Origin: a virus
Strand: one strand, 5' to 3'
IMG/VR virus record: IMGVR_UViG_3300043468_000151
Coordinates: 1-27,262 of that record
Length of the DNA stretch: 27,262 nt
Below the pieces are notes generated by a model. That model did not search any database and had not been told where the DNA came from. It saw only the letters and a list, made by a program, of their open reading frames with translations. Below, one piece after another: positions 22,201 through 25,633 of this stretch. Both the position numbers and the translations under genes were made by a program. Numbering within the stretch: position 1 is the stretch's first letter; the number at the start of each line of letters is the position of its first letter.

Positions 22201-22554
22201 ATCTCCCATCGATCTGCCAAAAGAAGCAAATACAGAAGCAGTATCTGAATATGATGCGTATGTTTCTTTTGAAACATCTCTTAGTTTTCTTTGAACTTCT
22301 AATAGCTCATATGAGCGCCCTGTTACAAGTGCTATTTGATTTTCTACTTGTTGTAAATCACTTGTAATTGTTTTAAATTGGTCAAATAATTGACCCGCTG
22401 TGAATGCTGTTCCAAGGGCAACAAAAGCATTTTTAAATCCATTAGTCAACCCATCTACACTTGATGAGATATTTTTAACTGCAACATTTACTTCGTCTAG
22501 ATTCTTCTGCGCTTTCCTTGTATTAGCTTCGACATCAATTACGATACCCGACAT
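10279..22554 (-). CDS. Giant tape measure protein with embedded peptidoglycan hydrolase (4091 aa)
   Basis: Sets tail length and is expelled first on infection. I place the start at ATG 22554: GGAG lies 8 bases upstream. A TTG at 22560 would be only 2 bases from that GGAG. The N-terminal 250 residues match the tape-measure N-terminal domain (SYSDTASVF; QLGQGLSAGALRGEELN near 152; then MEQTPRIA). Hydrophobic clusters lie near 786-841 and 1701-1798, and a signal-peptide-like segment at 1158-1183. Residues about 1800-3200 are long charged helices. A FlgJ-like glucosaminidase domain sits at about 2835-2968. The glycine-rich C-terminus has three GTGTSDSIP repeats and the usual ending with NLNITGDISRQT. 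Lambda gpH has 853 residues, so this protein is nearly five times longer. The stop overlaps the next start (TAATG). Confidence 0.95.
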   Translation of the reverse strand: MSGIVIDVEANTRKAQKNLDEVNVAVKNISSSVDGLTNGFKNAFVALGTAFTAGQLFDQFKTITSDLQQVENQIALVTGRSYELLEVQRKLRDVSKETYASYSDTASVFASFGRSMGDVKTSSADLLKLTTTIQKAIAISGSSPEAAKAAIIQLGQGLSAGALRGEELNSVMEQTPRIAKAIADSMHLTLGAMRLQAAEGKLTTEVLVRSFKEQAKVIDKEFNNVIPTVLSGLTRITEEAELIGNSFAKGLGAINLTGQTLSKLADTLGTTADSAFIIGASITSTFKNISNSLEYSLAATIIRVKRLFMAFSGALVETGIATFISNTAELLTVSFNNIFGAYERNRIRLGKLIKAPIEGNLFSRIFAFPAGALKQNFTDINDLLTLEVKRMGIDFRIKVKFLTKVFKFAGQDLWLAFSEGVADASKTVFRWTSTLAFFKYNFKLLLGDIITLASEFLAAAAVSFDTDGMINNFLNGFSPILGTLSRIFANVLNLASSFMDTLYKELSNSGFGAISSIFEPFAKILKWIIPVSLDFLFVSDKSLVDTTTAFVSNTLNQVLIGVEKSTKFLMELDIYTFLSDELTQVAMLFSEVFNTIEEWIDRIANALSKISLGDGVTNLFDGILLQTEKLKSVISVIKDFGDSVIDIFFKIYDAVIGHSWWTDTVENVVETSKSLWDNSKSGLNKFAAGIVRLFETVYNKIGGILSRLKELDFSDEIQSITDGLDSFVPGLGSVFTVLVTAAKYAFNAIEAMFNSQSTKSFLKEMGRGNFRDAFDPLISSAKAALAEMDNIFIAGSALLAASIATAFLPAALMNTLLGKAIGTIALVSGISLSIGVTDIVFDASLGEKIGKFIGGSLATVINNLFSDSNAGIVSETISAFSNFFNSLASGLPVVGLLYSGLMKIFDLFSLAPAAGIIGAFFLGKTLTSTLAAFGIYSKQMMSINKMFTNTTDFFTGKYAPKGPNVAGSISKNVYGGAYKTQALAATALVADYMGVFDGAFRNDPIGKAYLEVGAMYMLFAGDHGVARIKSEIIEPIKKGLISMTSSLTPGLMGFFQKGPRAWARGSDGLLRLTPSPSEFDKLRSGTGKFFSEFASNVNKYSQGGSNKSLLNQLFFGSGAVDPKGTFGKTLISWDKGINNAVANAKKSNNIMGEILKSMTVRRAMMVGVLAYALFSSVSQAAEPNKTQPMTPFTPLNPEPKPKTEDSMFDMSSANKVAIGAGIAWNALLIIKPLREQLIKFLAGETGILAILGSVTKFTATWSGKLIGAFFRNMIDLVTMSAQEWPARNLPPLVRLGQSIQVISKGLLATAFRSIFFLPEVLAPTSAKVFGNAMLASMSGIWKTVEMKSSSNAFTAGGLSYFAGIRKGYTNLKTIGNAIIDSAAKERASAFPQILRKIKPNFRLLEKELMATGPSGTAKYPFFARMMPDIKSGGKDLLKSSTLQEFLDKTRAGLAEGMKTNAAYYKSLDTISGRAKASMLSSALTVTTFQISNWQRLFRAVSMTGTALTNIAKLRYAVLPLLAFAVGQLASYRLSDTRKEGEKPPGLFGTDKRFGVDYLGTMPMLDTQMPVLPFALSAGLTAFQINRAIKKRQLAQATNLFEMGGSIGEAPTKESLMAEKVRNKSSIRFAEMTTEERAGLRIPATAQTYAAMGTGTPENIAKRTAKFNAMPVIEQRAQIIPATMNTYLAHQNELLNDPRRNPFGAAGKFGAGVAASIGGATALIGGGAIGAAIGNKLGGEEGASYGVALGTMVGFHFMGAFKNALVGLAEGIGLARFGGMIAFPVLTTGVLISFLVGDGSMMDQIQRLIDSSKALLGFKTDPVELKTGLKTSTMNELGLSGLTVSDKREKINFKALLPNDEKILTEKKDALDAAAVAQYKERKGPTGAVSQATSDAFKTAASEFNSAMEIAYLTTQRQAKDIFATLGEDLVPRSGFFDEVSSVFSDKTSKIDSGMDYKNFRIPDEKGFLYTDASKELGRDFIKTVQEARKVYQNPAADPTVNRDILDELDKLSQLKTSLTDTTTATGFLDEGKAKNVSKSLKNSVQKVKDLTSEGNYKINDAAARNSYTNSMTDVSTKLKAADYTGDISKINLPALEGSSEFRGYLDRLSVTAKLLKKPIGDKERQSLMDAKAQDFKIVEMLIKQADESTKSTVTQLGDFESELGLTLPASLKKVSDPASLNPLIDQLKDSVRNKLYSEMRVGELYQAPTEGLSPYSDERKRIDAENEIRAKEYNARKEAITKGTANYNLSRMRSVKTASEIQFKDPGAFQDLLKNGSFGIDVRQLLAGSGMEETRKVIKEIQDLQNQKEIGLLDPAVDFEKLNDINNNLDDIVEKYKTIDMSTSSLLDGLKNVEIRGLAGSSYREMQDRGIEIARLRRDLAKGKDKMSKSDFDAKSAELDQKIYENQQASLSARMGTSEAMQSTFAAAGWNTASIQEAVGLQTLDSYNQLAITLERLKEAQKNAEPGLALGYNAQIASVERAMDSLKNHSFETGQTIQNTFSGVGLSSASDFKRVPESAVKEFYSLGREIEAVQYLMTQPMSVGQFNALEDKLITLEERSKALNSTYASISTKFASVNEVFGTSLSNMDFVSLGSGLTNALAKTAQSLKTQLADEMEKGFLSVKAEGLIVALDELSTKGEYLKFFADLAKNTRESFKAGFQSSLDKIKAALPDLEISMYRLASMKDQGKGLAKEAFDISAIETLLGKGNLLSDSQKEIISGYDKYNAAEILTKLKDDFAKTGGDFAKALETPLESSTTATNNLVTSLGDLGIKVDALATAFSNPPTPAATVPAVPTVPDTNILSPYLPPSTNTLTGPRSNSWLNEIPQKVEAVTKSTVELMAEASKSLGLDPRVLEAISNLETHNREKVREAKGGGSSHNLFNIKAGKSWKGNVSARPATDDPSYFKAYSTDAASILDMVALMKSKRYAAAMANPKDTAAVLQGLQDAGYAGESKDWADLILKSLGAKSTKKPAKATTSNKEIDPQAIANVAIRKQEITSKYKSEIDKFSEIRMNFGSDIRGALVKAGTIDQDLANQLGDESVNYLETLARRIANQTDYIKTAASNNQPVDEYIAALDKTLTSKTAYLEGFNALRDLKVSPQNQADEFRKGSKNNISLYLSRFGKMSDEAVGYLDKIQMKQAEALTDQLVDAETRLKAAKDENKETVDLQREVDNLNDKLKDLGDAAQTAAKMAEDAGKTFAANTTGTFKDAFKGMLLGEADKDKTPFQTFVKKLKTGLKDQLAEMFTNSMMNSFELGKGGSITKLLEKGGKLTSSAFSGIGNGIKDTLSGNMTWDKFSGGISSWWNDLTSSTDTANKTPEVRFDDATVRFDKTVDKIIAAVNGAGVGGTAKESSSALGAVSALGPTALKGIAALTKGGMSKEDIKTFTESSSLNKLSLDAIGSPSTADGFSEGALASIGSTKQGAQALEIAAAQKSETSWWSDMFSSKEDVSQYASGLHMPGETNTYGEALPETSWLDDIGKFFTDIKWSELFSWLPGMATGGQVSGAGTGTSDSIPTLLSNGEFVVNAKDTKKNRHILEAINNGSIVRRAAGGFMGALGTVTPVLGMGANLINQFTGNDANSKLLKAAEHLERAAKALENAVGNGGLGGATDAMQNASKQTKDSADSFSSFFKGSESGPNANGVTNGYAADGTDLAYPLTGMISGADMNAPSAITQGIADTSGYGSGTIEPLLPASNPASSGFIGPRQGADQQGFLDSIADSFSNFFSKEGAGGSIWSSFTELLGGADGKGGLFGGLMHMFDGTGAGASTGGGGGILGSMSGGDGIMGFFGKIGNFFGNIGGAATGGSISGSGTGTSDSIPTMLSNGEFVVNAAAASKNLGMLHAINSGKVQHHNLGAFLGPLGSIMSIASSAKGFADGPAEAAGGAATGGIMGMISKFLGMFSGLFGKLFGGAGGGLSSMFGNLFGGGGASPLGAAGDASMANMFSGSSLGLSFARKGGLFLAGGGQVSGPGTGTSDSIPAMLSHGEYVINAAATARHRDLLHQINSGRVPQFAAGGIVDAAAPVMTVPIAGNIKQSSSISASNKGQQVINLNITGDISRQTKSEIYKMMPSIADGVNSQNKEKGYRR
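10495..10659 (-). repeat. Tape measure C-terminal GPGTGTSDSIP repeat, copy 3
   Basis: 55 codons running from AGGGQVSGPG through GTGTSDSIPAML, SHGEYVINA and LLHQINSGRV to AAGG, about residues 3966-4020. This is the consensus form of a motif found near the C-terminus of many tape measure proteins. It is the most C-terminal of three copies and is followed only by the terminal NLNITGDI segment. Confidence 0.9.
10975..11139 (-). repeat. Tape measure C-terminal GPGTGTSDSIP repeat, copy 2
   Basis: 55 codons starting at ATGGSISGSG, then TGTSDSIPTM, LSNGEFVVNA, and HAINSGKV; about residues 3806-3860. It aligns without gaps to copies 1 and 3. The spacing to copy 3 is filled by glycine-rich sequence. 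Confidence 0.9.
11890..12054 (-). repeat. Tape measure C-terminal GPGTGTSDSIP repeat, copy 1
   Basis: 55 codons starting at ATGGQVSGAG, then TGTSDSIPTL, LSNGEFVVNA, EAINNGSIV and ending RAAGG; about residues 3501-3555. Same length and register as copies 2 and 3. The distances between copies are about 305 and 160 residues, so the units are dispersed, not tandem. Confidence 0.9.
13651..14055 (-). other. FlgJ-like glucosaminidase (muramidase) domain inside the tape measure
   Basis: Residues about 2835-2968 of the tape measure. In order: LGLDPRVLEAISNLETH, where E2862 (codon 13971-13969) matches the catalytic glutamate of the family's LET-GWG motif; then SSHNLFNIKAGKSWKG, the hallmark NLFGIKA-x-W-x-G; then YFKAYSTDAASILDM, matching the FRAY-x-S-x-xES segment; then KRYAAAM and LQDAGYA. 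This is the full motif order of the FlgJ/glucosaminidase family (PF01832), which cuts the glycan strands of peptidoglycan. Inferred role: a local hole in the cell wall at DNA entry. The usual GWG after ET is changed to HNR. Confidence 0.85.
19006..19083 (-). other. Internal signal-peptide-like membrane segment of the tape measure
   Basis: Residues 1158-1183 read as a textbook Sec signal sequence placed in mid-protein: MTVRRAMM (basic), VGVLAYALFSSV (hydrophobic) and SQAAEP (small residues before a possible cut). A proline-rich stretch (TPFTPLNPEPKPK) follows. It is not a separate gene: the frame is open on both sides and no clear Shine-Dalgarno precedes M1158. A membrane-spanning or channel-forming segment is the likeliest reading. 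Confidence 0.55.
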
Positions 22555-22574
22555 TGTCAAATCTCCATTAAAAA

Positions 22575-22608
22575 CCCTTTACCAACACCATCAGGCATTA
22601 ATAAAGGG
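22575..22608 (-). other. Weak hairpin with T-run before the tape measure gene
   Basis: On the transcribed strand CCCTTTA (22608-22602) can pair with TAAAGGG (22581-22575) across a 20-base loop, followed directly by TTTTTAATGGAG. It lies in the only gap (22555-22621) between the gp10-like gene and the tape measure. It could be a weak attenuator, or could mask the tape measure ribosome site. The stem is short and AT-rich, so it may be chance. Confidence 0.3.
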
Positions 22609-22621
22609 GTATGATCATCTT

Positions 22622-22915
22622 TTATTTTGGTACAACTATTGTACCGTTGCTACTTACGTTTCGATTCGCTAGTAGTGTTCTTTCAATAAAATGTGAAGGT
22701 GCTTGCTTGCTTGAGCCTGCGTTCAATTCATCAATGTATTCCACATCATTAATTATTTTATTTTCTTCAACTTTCCAGCCAGCTCTGGCACGTCCTGTAT
22801 CAACAGGAGTAGCATCTCTTAAAGAGTTAACTAGTTTTTCCATTTCGATCTTTTTTCTTTTTTCACCTTCTTTAGAAAGCTCTTTAGAAAGATCTATATT
22901 AACTTTAACAGACAT
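22622..22915 (-). CDS. HK97 gp10-like tail/neck completion protein (97 aa)
   Basis: Begins at ATG 22915, directly after the TAG of the chaperone T frame, with AGGA a few bases upstream. After a charged N-terminal helix it carries LRDATPVDTGRARAGW, then NDVEYIDELNAGSSKQAP and FIERTLL. The combination P-DTGR-R-GW ... Y-x-x-x-LN-GSS-QAP is the signature of the HK97 gp10 family, which acts at the head-tail joint or in tail completion. The place is unusual: these genes normally sit between the head-closure and tail-terminator genes, whereas here it lies between the chaperones and the tape measure. It is short for the family, lacking most of the C-terminal part after FIER. Confidence 0.75.
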   Translation of the reverse strand: MSVKVNIDLSKELSKEGEKRKKIEMEKLVNSLRDATPVDTGRARAGWKVEENKIINDVEYIDELNAGSSKQAPSHFIERTLLANRNVSSNGTIVVPK

Positions 22916-23574
22916 CTACTTTCCTAATAATTGTTCGCCACCAGAAGCCTTAGCTAATTGTTGGAAGAATCCAGAACGTTTGAAACTATTAGGATCAAAT
23001 TCGCCTTCTTCCTTATCTTGATTAGATTTTGGATTATAAATAGCATCTAATGAAGTAAAAAGTTGCCAAGGTTTTTCTTTAACTCCCTGTACTTGAATAA
23101 GCTTTGCAGCTCTGTCGTCTGCTCGCCATTCAATAGGCCTTTGTTCTAAATAACTAAACCAGCCTAAAAGCTCTTCATATGTCATATCTTCGTATATTTT
23201 ATATACAGGCATTTTCAAATGAAAGGCTAACTCAAATATAGGTAGTTCTTCAGGGCCTAAGCAGACTTTCCCGCATCTTGTCCTAGACCAGAATATTTCA
23301 TAATTTCATTAGACAATTTAGATAATTCGTCCATTGGGAAATTATCAAATTCGCTATCGTCTAATTCAGTACCGCCTTCTACAGCAGAACGAATTACTGT
23401 TTTAATTAATTCCAAACCAATTGATTCATCTTTATCTGCATCTTTAGCTTTATTTTGAATTTCTAAAACTTCAGAGACGGTCAATTTAGAGATTTTAACA
23501 TCTCCGGTTAAAAATTTAACTGTTTTAGTCATACGTTGACCAACAAGAGCTTTGATACCTTTTGCTTCTGACAT
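22916..23574 (-). CDS. Tail assembly chaperone GT, made by -1 frameshift (about 219 aa)
   Basis: Joined product: frame of G from 23574 to 23266, then the -1 frame from 23266 to 22916. After the slip on GGGAAAG the new frame reads VCLGPEELPIFELAFHLKMPV and stays open to the TAG at 22918-22916. The T part carries YEELLGWFSYLEQRPIEWRADDRAAKL, which matches the gpT-type pattern of a W-x-x-Y helix followed by EP-x-x-x-RAD-R-A. The T frame lacks a convincing start of its own: the only early starts are a TTG at 23218 and an ATG six bases later, neither with a clear Shine-Dalgarno. GT should bind the tape measure through G and recruit tube subunits through T, as in lambda, and should be absent from the virion. 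Confidence 0.9.
23257..23574 (-). CDS. Tail assembly chaperone G (105 aa, unshifted product)
   Basis: Start chosen at ATG 23574: AAGG lies 8 bases upstream and the previous stop (TAA) ends one base before it. An ATG at 23604 would lie inside the previous gene with no Shine-Dalgarno. The protein has an N-terminal half with GQRMTKTVKFLTGDVKI (beta strands) and an acidic helical C-terminal half (NKAKDADKDESIGLEL, then DELSKLSNEI), as in gpG-type chaperones that coat the tape measure before tail assembly. It ends GKSA-TAG just after the slippery site. The order small protein, G, T, gp10-like, tape measure fits the family context. Confidence 0.88.
   Translation of the reverse strand: MSEAKGIKALVGQRMTKTVKFLTGDVKISKLTVSEVLEIQNKAKDADKDESIGLELIKTVIRSAVEGGTELDDSEFDNFPMDELSKLSNEIMKYSGLGQDAGKSA
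23266..23272 (-). promoter_or_regulatory. Programmed -1 ribosomal frameshift site GGGAAAG
   Basis: The frame of G reads GCG GGA AAG here, so the heptamer is G GGA AAG, in the X-XXY-YYZ register needed for tandem slippage to GGG AAA. It is the same heptamer, in the same gene pair, as the lambda G/GT site. The zero frame stops only 7 bases after the heptamer (TAG 23259-23257), while the -1 frame stays open for 116 more residues. Confidence 0.93.
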
Positions 23575-23575
23575 G

Positions 23576-23791
23576 TTACTTACCTTGATTAATTTTGCGT
23601 TCATCTAGTTGTGCTCGCATTTGATGTAAAATTGAGAGTGTTTCGAAAGCCTCTGTTTTCTTTTCAGGAGACAAAGTATCGTCTTTCGTTCTTTCGAATG
23701 TTTTATTAATGCTAATATCTATGCTTTTTAACATATGTTTGACAGTTATGCCAACCACATATTCTAAGCTAAATGGTTTATCTTGTGCCAT
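23576..23791 (-). CDS. Small unrecognised protein between tail tube and chaperone (71 aa)
   Basis: Begins at ATG 23791 after a good AAAGGAT Shine-Dalgarno; its stop lies one base before the G start, and its last codons contain the G ribosome site, so the two are probably coupled. The sequence is charged and mostly helical: a short YVVGITVKHML helix, then TFERTKDDTLSPEKKTEAF and a final helix with LHQMRAQLDERK. There are no cysteines, no signal peptide and no motif I recognise. Position suggests a tail-assembly helper, for example an extra chaperone subunit, but that is inference from neighbours only. Confidence 0.7.
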   Translation of the reverse strand: MAQDKPFSLEYVVGITVKHMLKSIDISINKTFERTKDDTLSPEKKTEAFETLSILHQMRAQLDERKINQGK

Positions 23792-23847
23792 AATTATCCT
23801 TTAATTAAACGCAGCTTTGGTGTTTTAATTGCGCCAGCTGCTACGCA

Positions 23848-23863
23848 TTCCTCATAAGAGGAA
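23848..23863 (-). other. Perfect hairpin after the tail-tube gene
   Basis: On the transcribed strand TTCCTC and GAGGAA form a 6-base-pair stem around a TTAT loop, 7 bases after the stop of the second tube gene, within a gap of 79 bases. No T-run follows it, so it is not a standard terminator. It could stabilise the 3' end of an abundant tube mRNA or mark an RNase site. Confidence 0.4.
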
Positions 23864-23870
23864 AGTTAAA

Positions 23871-24650
23871 TTAGTTTACAGTAAATGCACCATAAACTTC
23901 TGATTGTACAGCAATTGTTAATTTAGCTGTAATTGCATCAGTTAAACTAGGAGTTACTTCTAAAGCTTCTAATTTACCTAAGAAGTAATAGCTTGTATTT
24001 TCAACTTGATTCAATGAAGTAGAACCATCACCGCCAATAGCGTCGCCATCACCTGAAGCATCAACTTCTGCATCATAGCCTTCTGGTCTAGTATCTAATA
24101 AAGAGAATCTGAAGATATAAACACGGCCATCACCAATTTTAGCAAATGTTTTAGAAGTTGCTGCATCTGTACCGCCATAGACATTACCATCAGCCCACAA
24201 TGCAGGAATATAGTTAAGCGTCACTTCCATTGTTGGAGCATCAGCTTGGCCTTGAATTTGGATAGAGTTTTTCTTACCATAATTAGGCACTTTAACAATA
24301 TTTGCAGGTGTACCAATTGTTGGAAATTCTTTAATATGTCTAATTCTTACATATTTAGGTGAAGCAGCCAAAGCTGGAGCATTAATTGTATCCGCACTAA
24401 CTACTTCAGATGAAAATAATGCTTGGCTAGCGCCAGTTACACCAACCGCAGTTAAAGCTGTTCCAAGTGCTGTGTTATTAGAACCATTAACACCACTGCC
24501 TGTAGGTGTAGTAGCAAATTTTGAAACAATAGTTTCTAGATTAGCGTACGTAATTGCTGAAGCGCCTGTTTCGGTAGCAGTTGCAGTTGTTAATAAAGAC
24601 ATGGAAAGGTCTGCAAACCGTGCTGCGCCTAAAGATTTAATATGTGCCAT
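23871..24650 (-). CDS. Tail-tube protein paralog 2 (259 aa)
   Basis: Starts at ATG 24650 after AAGGAG. It shares a core with the preceding gene: IKEFP-x-IGTPANIVKVP-x-YG, then QIQGQADAP-x-ME-x-TLNY, a YIFRFSLL strand, and YYFLGKLEALEVTPSLTDA-x-TAKLTI-x-VQS to the end. It is 80 residues longer than its paralog because of a Gly/Ser/Thr/Ala-rich insert near residues 25-95 and an acidic glycine-rich loop (DASGDGDAIGGDG) in the second half. These loops probably face outward. Size, repeat of core and place before the chaperones fit a major tail-tube protein of the gpV type, though I see no separate Ig domain at the end. Which paralog is the main tube subunit cannot be told. Confidence 0.82.
   Translation of the reverse strand: MAHIKSLGAARFADLSMSLLTTATATETGASAITYANLETIVSKFATTPTGSGVNGSNNTALGTALTAVGVTGASQALFSSEVVSADTINAPALAASPKYVRIRHIKEFPTIGTPANIVKVPNYGKKNSIQIQGQADAPTMEVTLNYIPALWADGNVYGGTDAATSKTFAKIGDGRVYIFRFSLLDTRPEGYDAEVDASGDGDAIGGDGSTSLNQVENTSYYFLGKLEALEVTPSLTDAITAKLTIAVQSEVYGAFTVN
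23938..23992 (-). repeat. 55-base identical stretch shared by the two tube genes, copy in paralog 2
   Basis: Identical over 55 bases to 24728-24782 (offset 790) and encodes the conserved YYFLGKLEALEVTPSLTD segment near the C-terminus. Silent third positions are also identical, unlike elsewhere in the two genes, which suggests recent gene conversion or strong constraint on the RNA. Confidence 0.9.
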
Positions 24651-24663
24651 TTTTATTCACTCC

Positions 24664-25203
24664 TTAATTTGAAAATGCGCCATTAATTGACGATTGTACT
24701 GAAATAGTCAATTTAGCGGTCATTGCGTCAGTTAAACTAGGAGTTACTTCTAAAGCTTCTAATTTACCTAAGAAGTAATAGCAAGAGTTTTGAACACCAC
24801 CAAAACCTTCTAATAGATCTCCAGGTGCTTTTGCTAACAATGCAAATCTAAACATGTATAAACCTTTTCCGCCTACTTTGGCAGTTGTGCCTAAGAGTAC
24901 GTTACCTTGCCATTCAGATGGCACATAGTTTAAAGTAATTTCCATTTGAGGCGCATCAGCTTGACCTTGAATTTGGAAAGAAGTTTCTGAACCATATTCA
25001 GGAACTTTAACAATATTCGCAGGTGTACCAATTGCAGGAAATTCTTTAATGTTACGAATTTCAACAAAGTTAGCTGTATTGTTGAAAATATTAGTTGTAG
25101 TACCATCAACTGTCGGTAATGCTGTCGCTGCTTGAGTTGCAGTAGTCATGCACAAATTTGTAAACATTGCGCTGCTGATAGAACTAATATGATTAGCCGC
25201 CAT
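24664..25203 (-). CDS. Tail-tube protein paralog 1 (179 aa)
   Basis: The shorter of two adjacent tube-like proteins, from ATG 25203 after AAAGGGA, ending 13 bases before the next start. It carries the same core as its partner: IKEFPAIGTPANIVKVPEYG, QIQGQADAPQMEITLNY, a MFRFALL strand and YYFLGKLEALEVTPSLTDA, but without the Gly/Ser-rich inserts. It follows the tail-terminator gene, the normal place for the major tube protein in lambda-like phages. With 179 residues it is near the size of a bare tube domain. It may form the body of the tube, alternate with paralog 2, or form one end of it. Confidence 0.82.
   Translation of the reverse strand: MAANHISSISSAMFTNLCMTTATQAATALPTVDGTTTNIFNNTANFVEIRNIKEFPAIGTPANIVKVPEYGSETSFQIQGQADAPQMEITLNYVPSEWQGNVLLGTTAKVGGKGLYMFRFALLAKAPGDLLEGFGGVQNSCYYFLGKLEALEVTPSLTDAMTAKLTISVQSSINGAFSN
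24728..24782 (-). repeat. 55-base identical stretch shared by the two tube genes, copy in paralog 1
   Basis: Partner of 23938-23992. The match stops sharply on both sides (one mismatch upstream, then divergence after the codons for YYF downstream). Confidence 0.9.
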
Positions 25204-25220
25204 TTTTAATCCCTTTAAAT

Positions 25221-25631
25221 TTAAGTAGAACTTCCGTAGAAGTTAAAATCAATTGTGTAGGTACTTTTATGAATAACTGGTAAAGCTTTATCTGGTCCAT
25301 TATGAACCAAACTGCTAATACCAAATTGAGTCGTTCCTGTACCCGTTTTCTTAGATTGATCGACAAGATATCTATCTAAGGTATCTGCTATCACCATAGC
25401 ACGTCTTGTGCCAGAGCCTGCAGCTATAAAAATATCAATTATGAGAATGCCTGCTAATGAGTATCTATTTATAGGTTTTCCACTAGGTATCACTGATACG
25501 CGAATAAATTCATCATTAGTAGTATTCATAACTACGAAATTTGTCGGGAATGTTTTTATGTTTTCAGCTTTCCATTCATTAGATGAAAATACTGAGTAAA
25601 CGTCTTTCTCTAATAATTCATATTTACCCAT
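25221..25631 (-). CDS. Tail terminator protein (lambda gpU-like, 136 aa)
   Basis: Begins at ATG 25631, two bases after the stop of the head-closure gene. Sequence: an N-terminal helix (ELLEKDVYSVFSSN), a FPTNFVVMN strand, RVSVIPSGKPINRYSLAGILIIDIFIAAGSGTRR, and a helix with ADTLDRYL, then a C-terminal strand STYTIDFNFYG. The order of a strand with R-x-x-V-P-x-G, a hydrophobic strand with D-x-F-x-x-G-x-GTR-R and a following A-D-x-LD-x-x-L helix fits the gpU/DUF4128 tail terminators, which form a ring that stops tube growth and binds the head. Length and place (after the stopper, before the tube) agree. Confidence 0.8.
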   Translation of the reverse strand: MGKYELLEKDVYSVFSSNEWKAENIKTFPTNFVVMNTTNDEFIRVSVIPSGKPINRYSLAGILIIDIFIAAGSGTRRAMVIADTLDRYLVDQSKKTGTGTTQFGISSLVHNGPDKALPVIHKSTYTIDFNFYGSST

Positions 25632-25633
25632 AA

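Noticed and set aside
21053-22294. 413-codon open frame on the plus strand inside the tape measure
   Set aside because: It is antisense to a strongly supported gene, has no ribosome site I can see, and its Ser/Ala/Leu/Ile-rich product looks like the mirror of tape measure codons. Long antisense frames are common opposite such sequence.
22555-22560. TTG at 22560 as start of the tape measure
   Set aside because: Only 2 bases from the GGAG ribosome site; ATG 22554 has correct spacing.
22611-23021. 136-codon plus-strand open frame over the gp10-like and T genes
   Set aside because: Lies opposite two recognised genes and shows no motif or ribosome site.
23216-23218. TTG at 23218 as an independent start for T
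   Set aside because: No ribosome site, and the frame is open upstream right to the slippery heptamer, which fits frameshift expression better.
23575-23604. Earlier ATG (23604) as start of chaperone G
   Set aside because: No Shine-Dalgarno, and it lies within the preceding gene. ATG 23574 has AAGG 8 bases upstream and follows the stop by one base.
23848-23863. Hairpin after the tube gene as a Rho-independent terminator
   Set aside because: No T-run follows on the transcribed strand and the genes downstream are needed for tail assembly; kept only as an unexplained hairpin.
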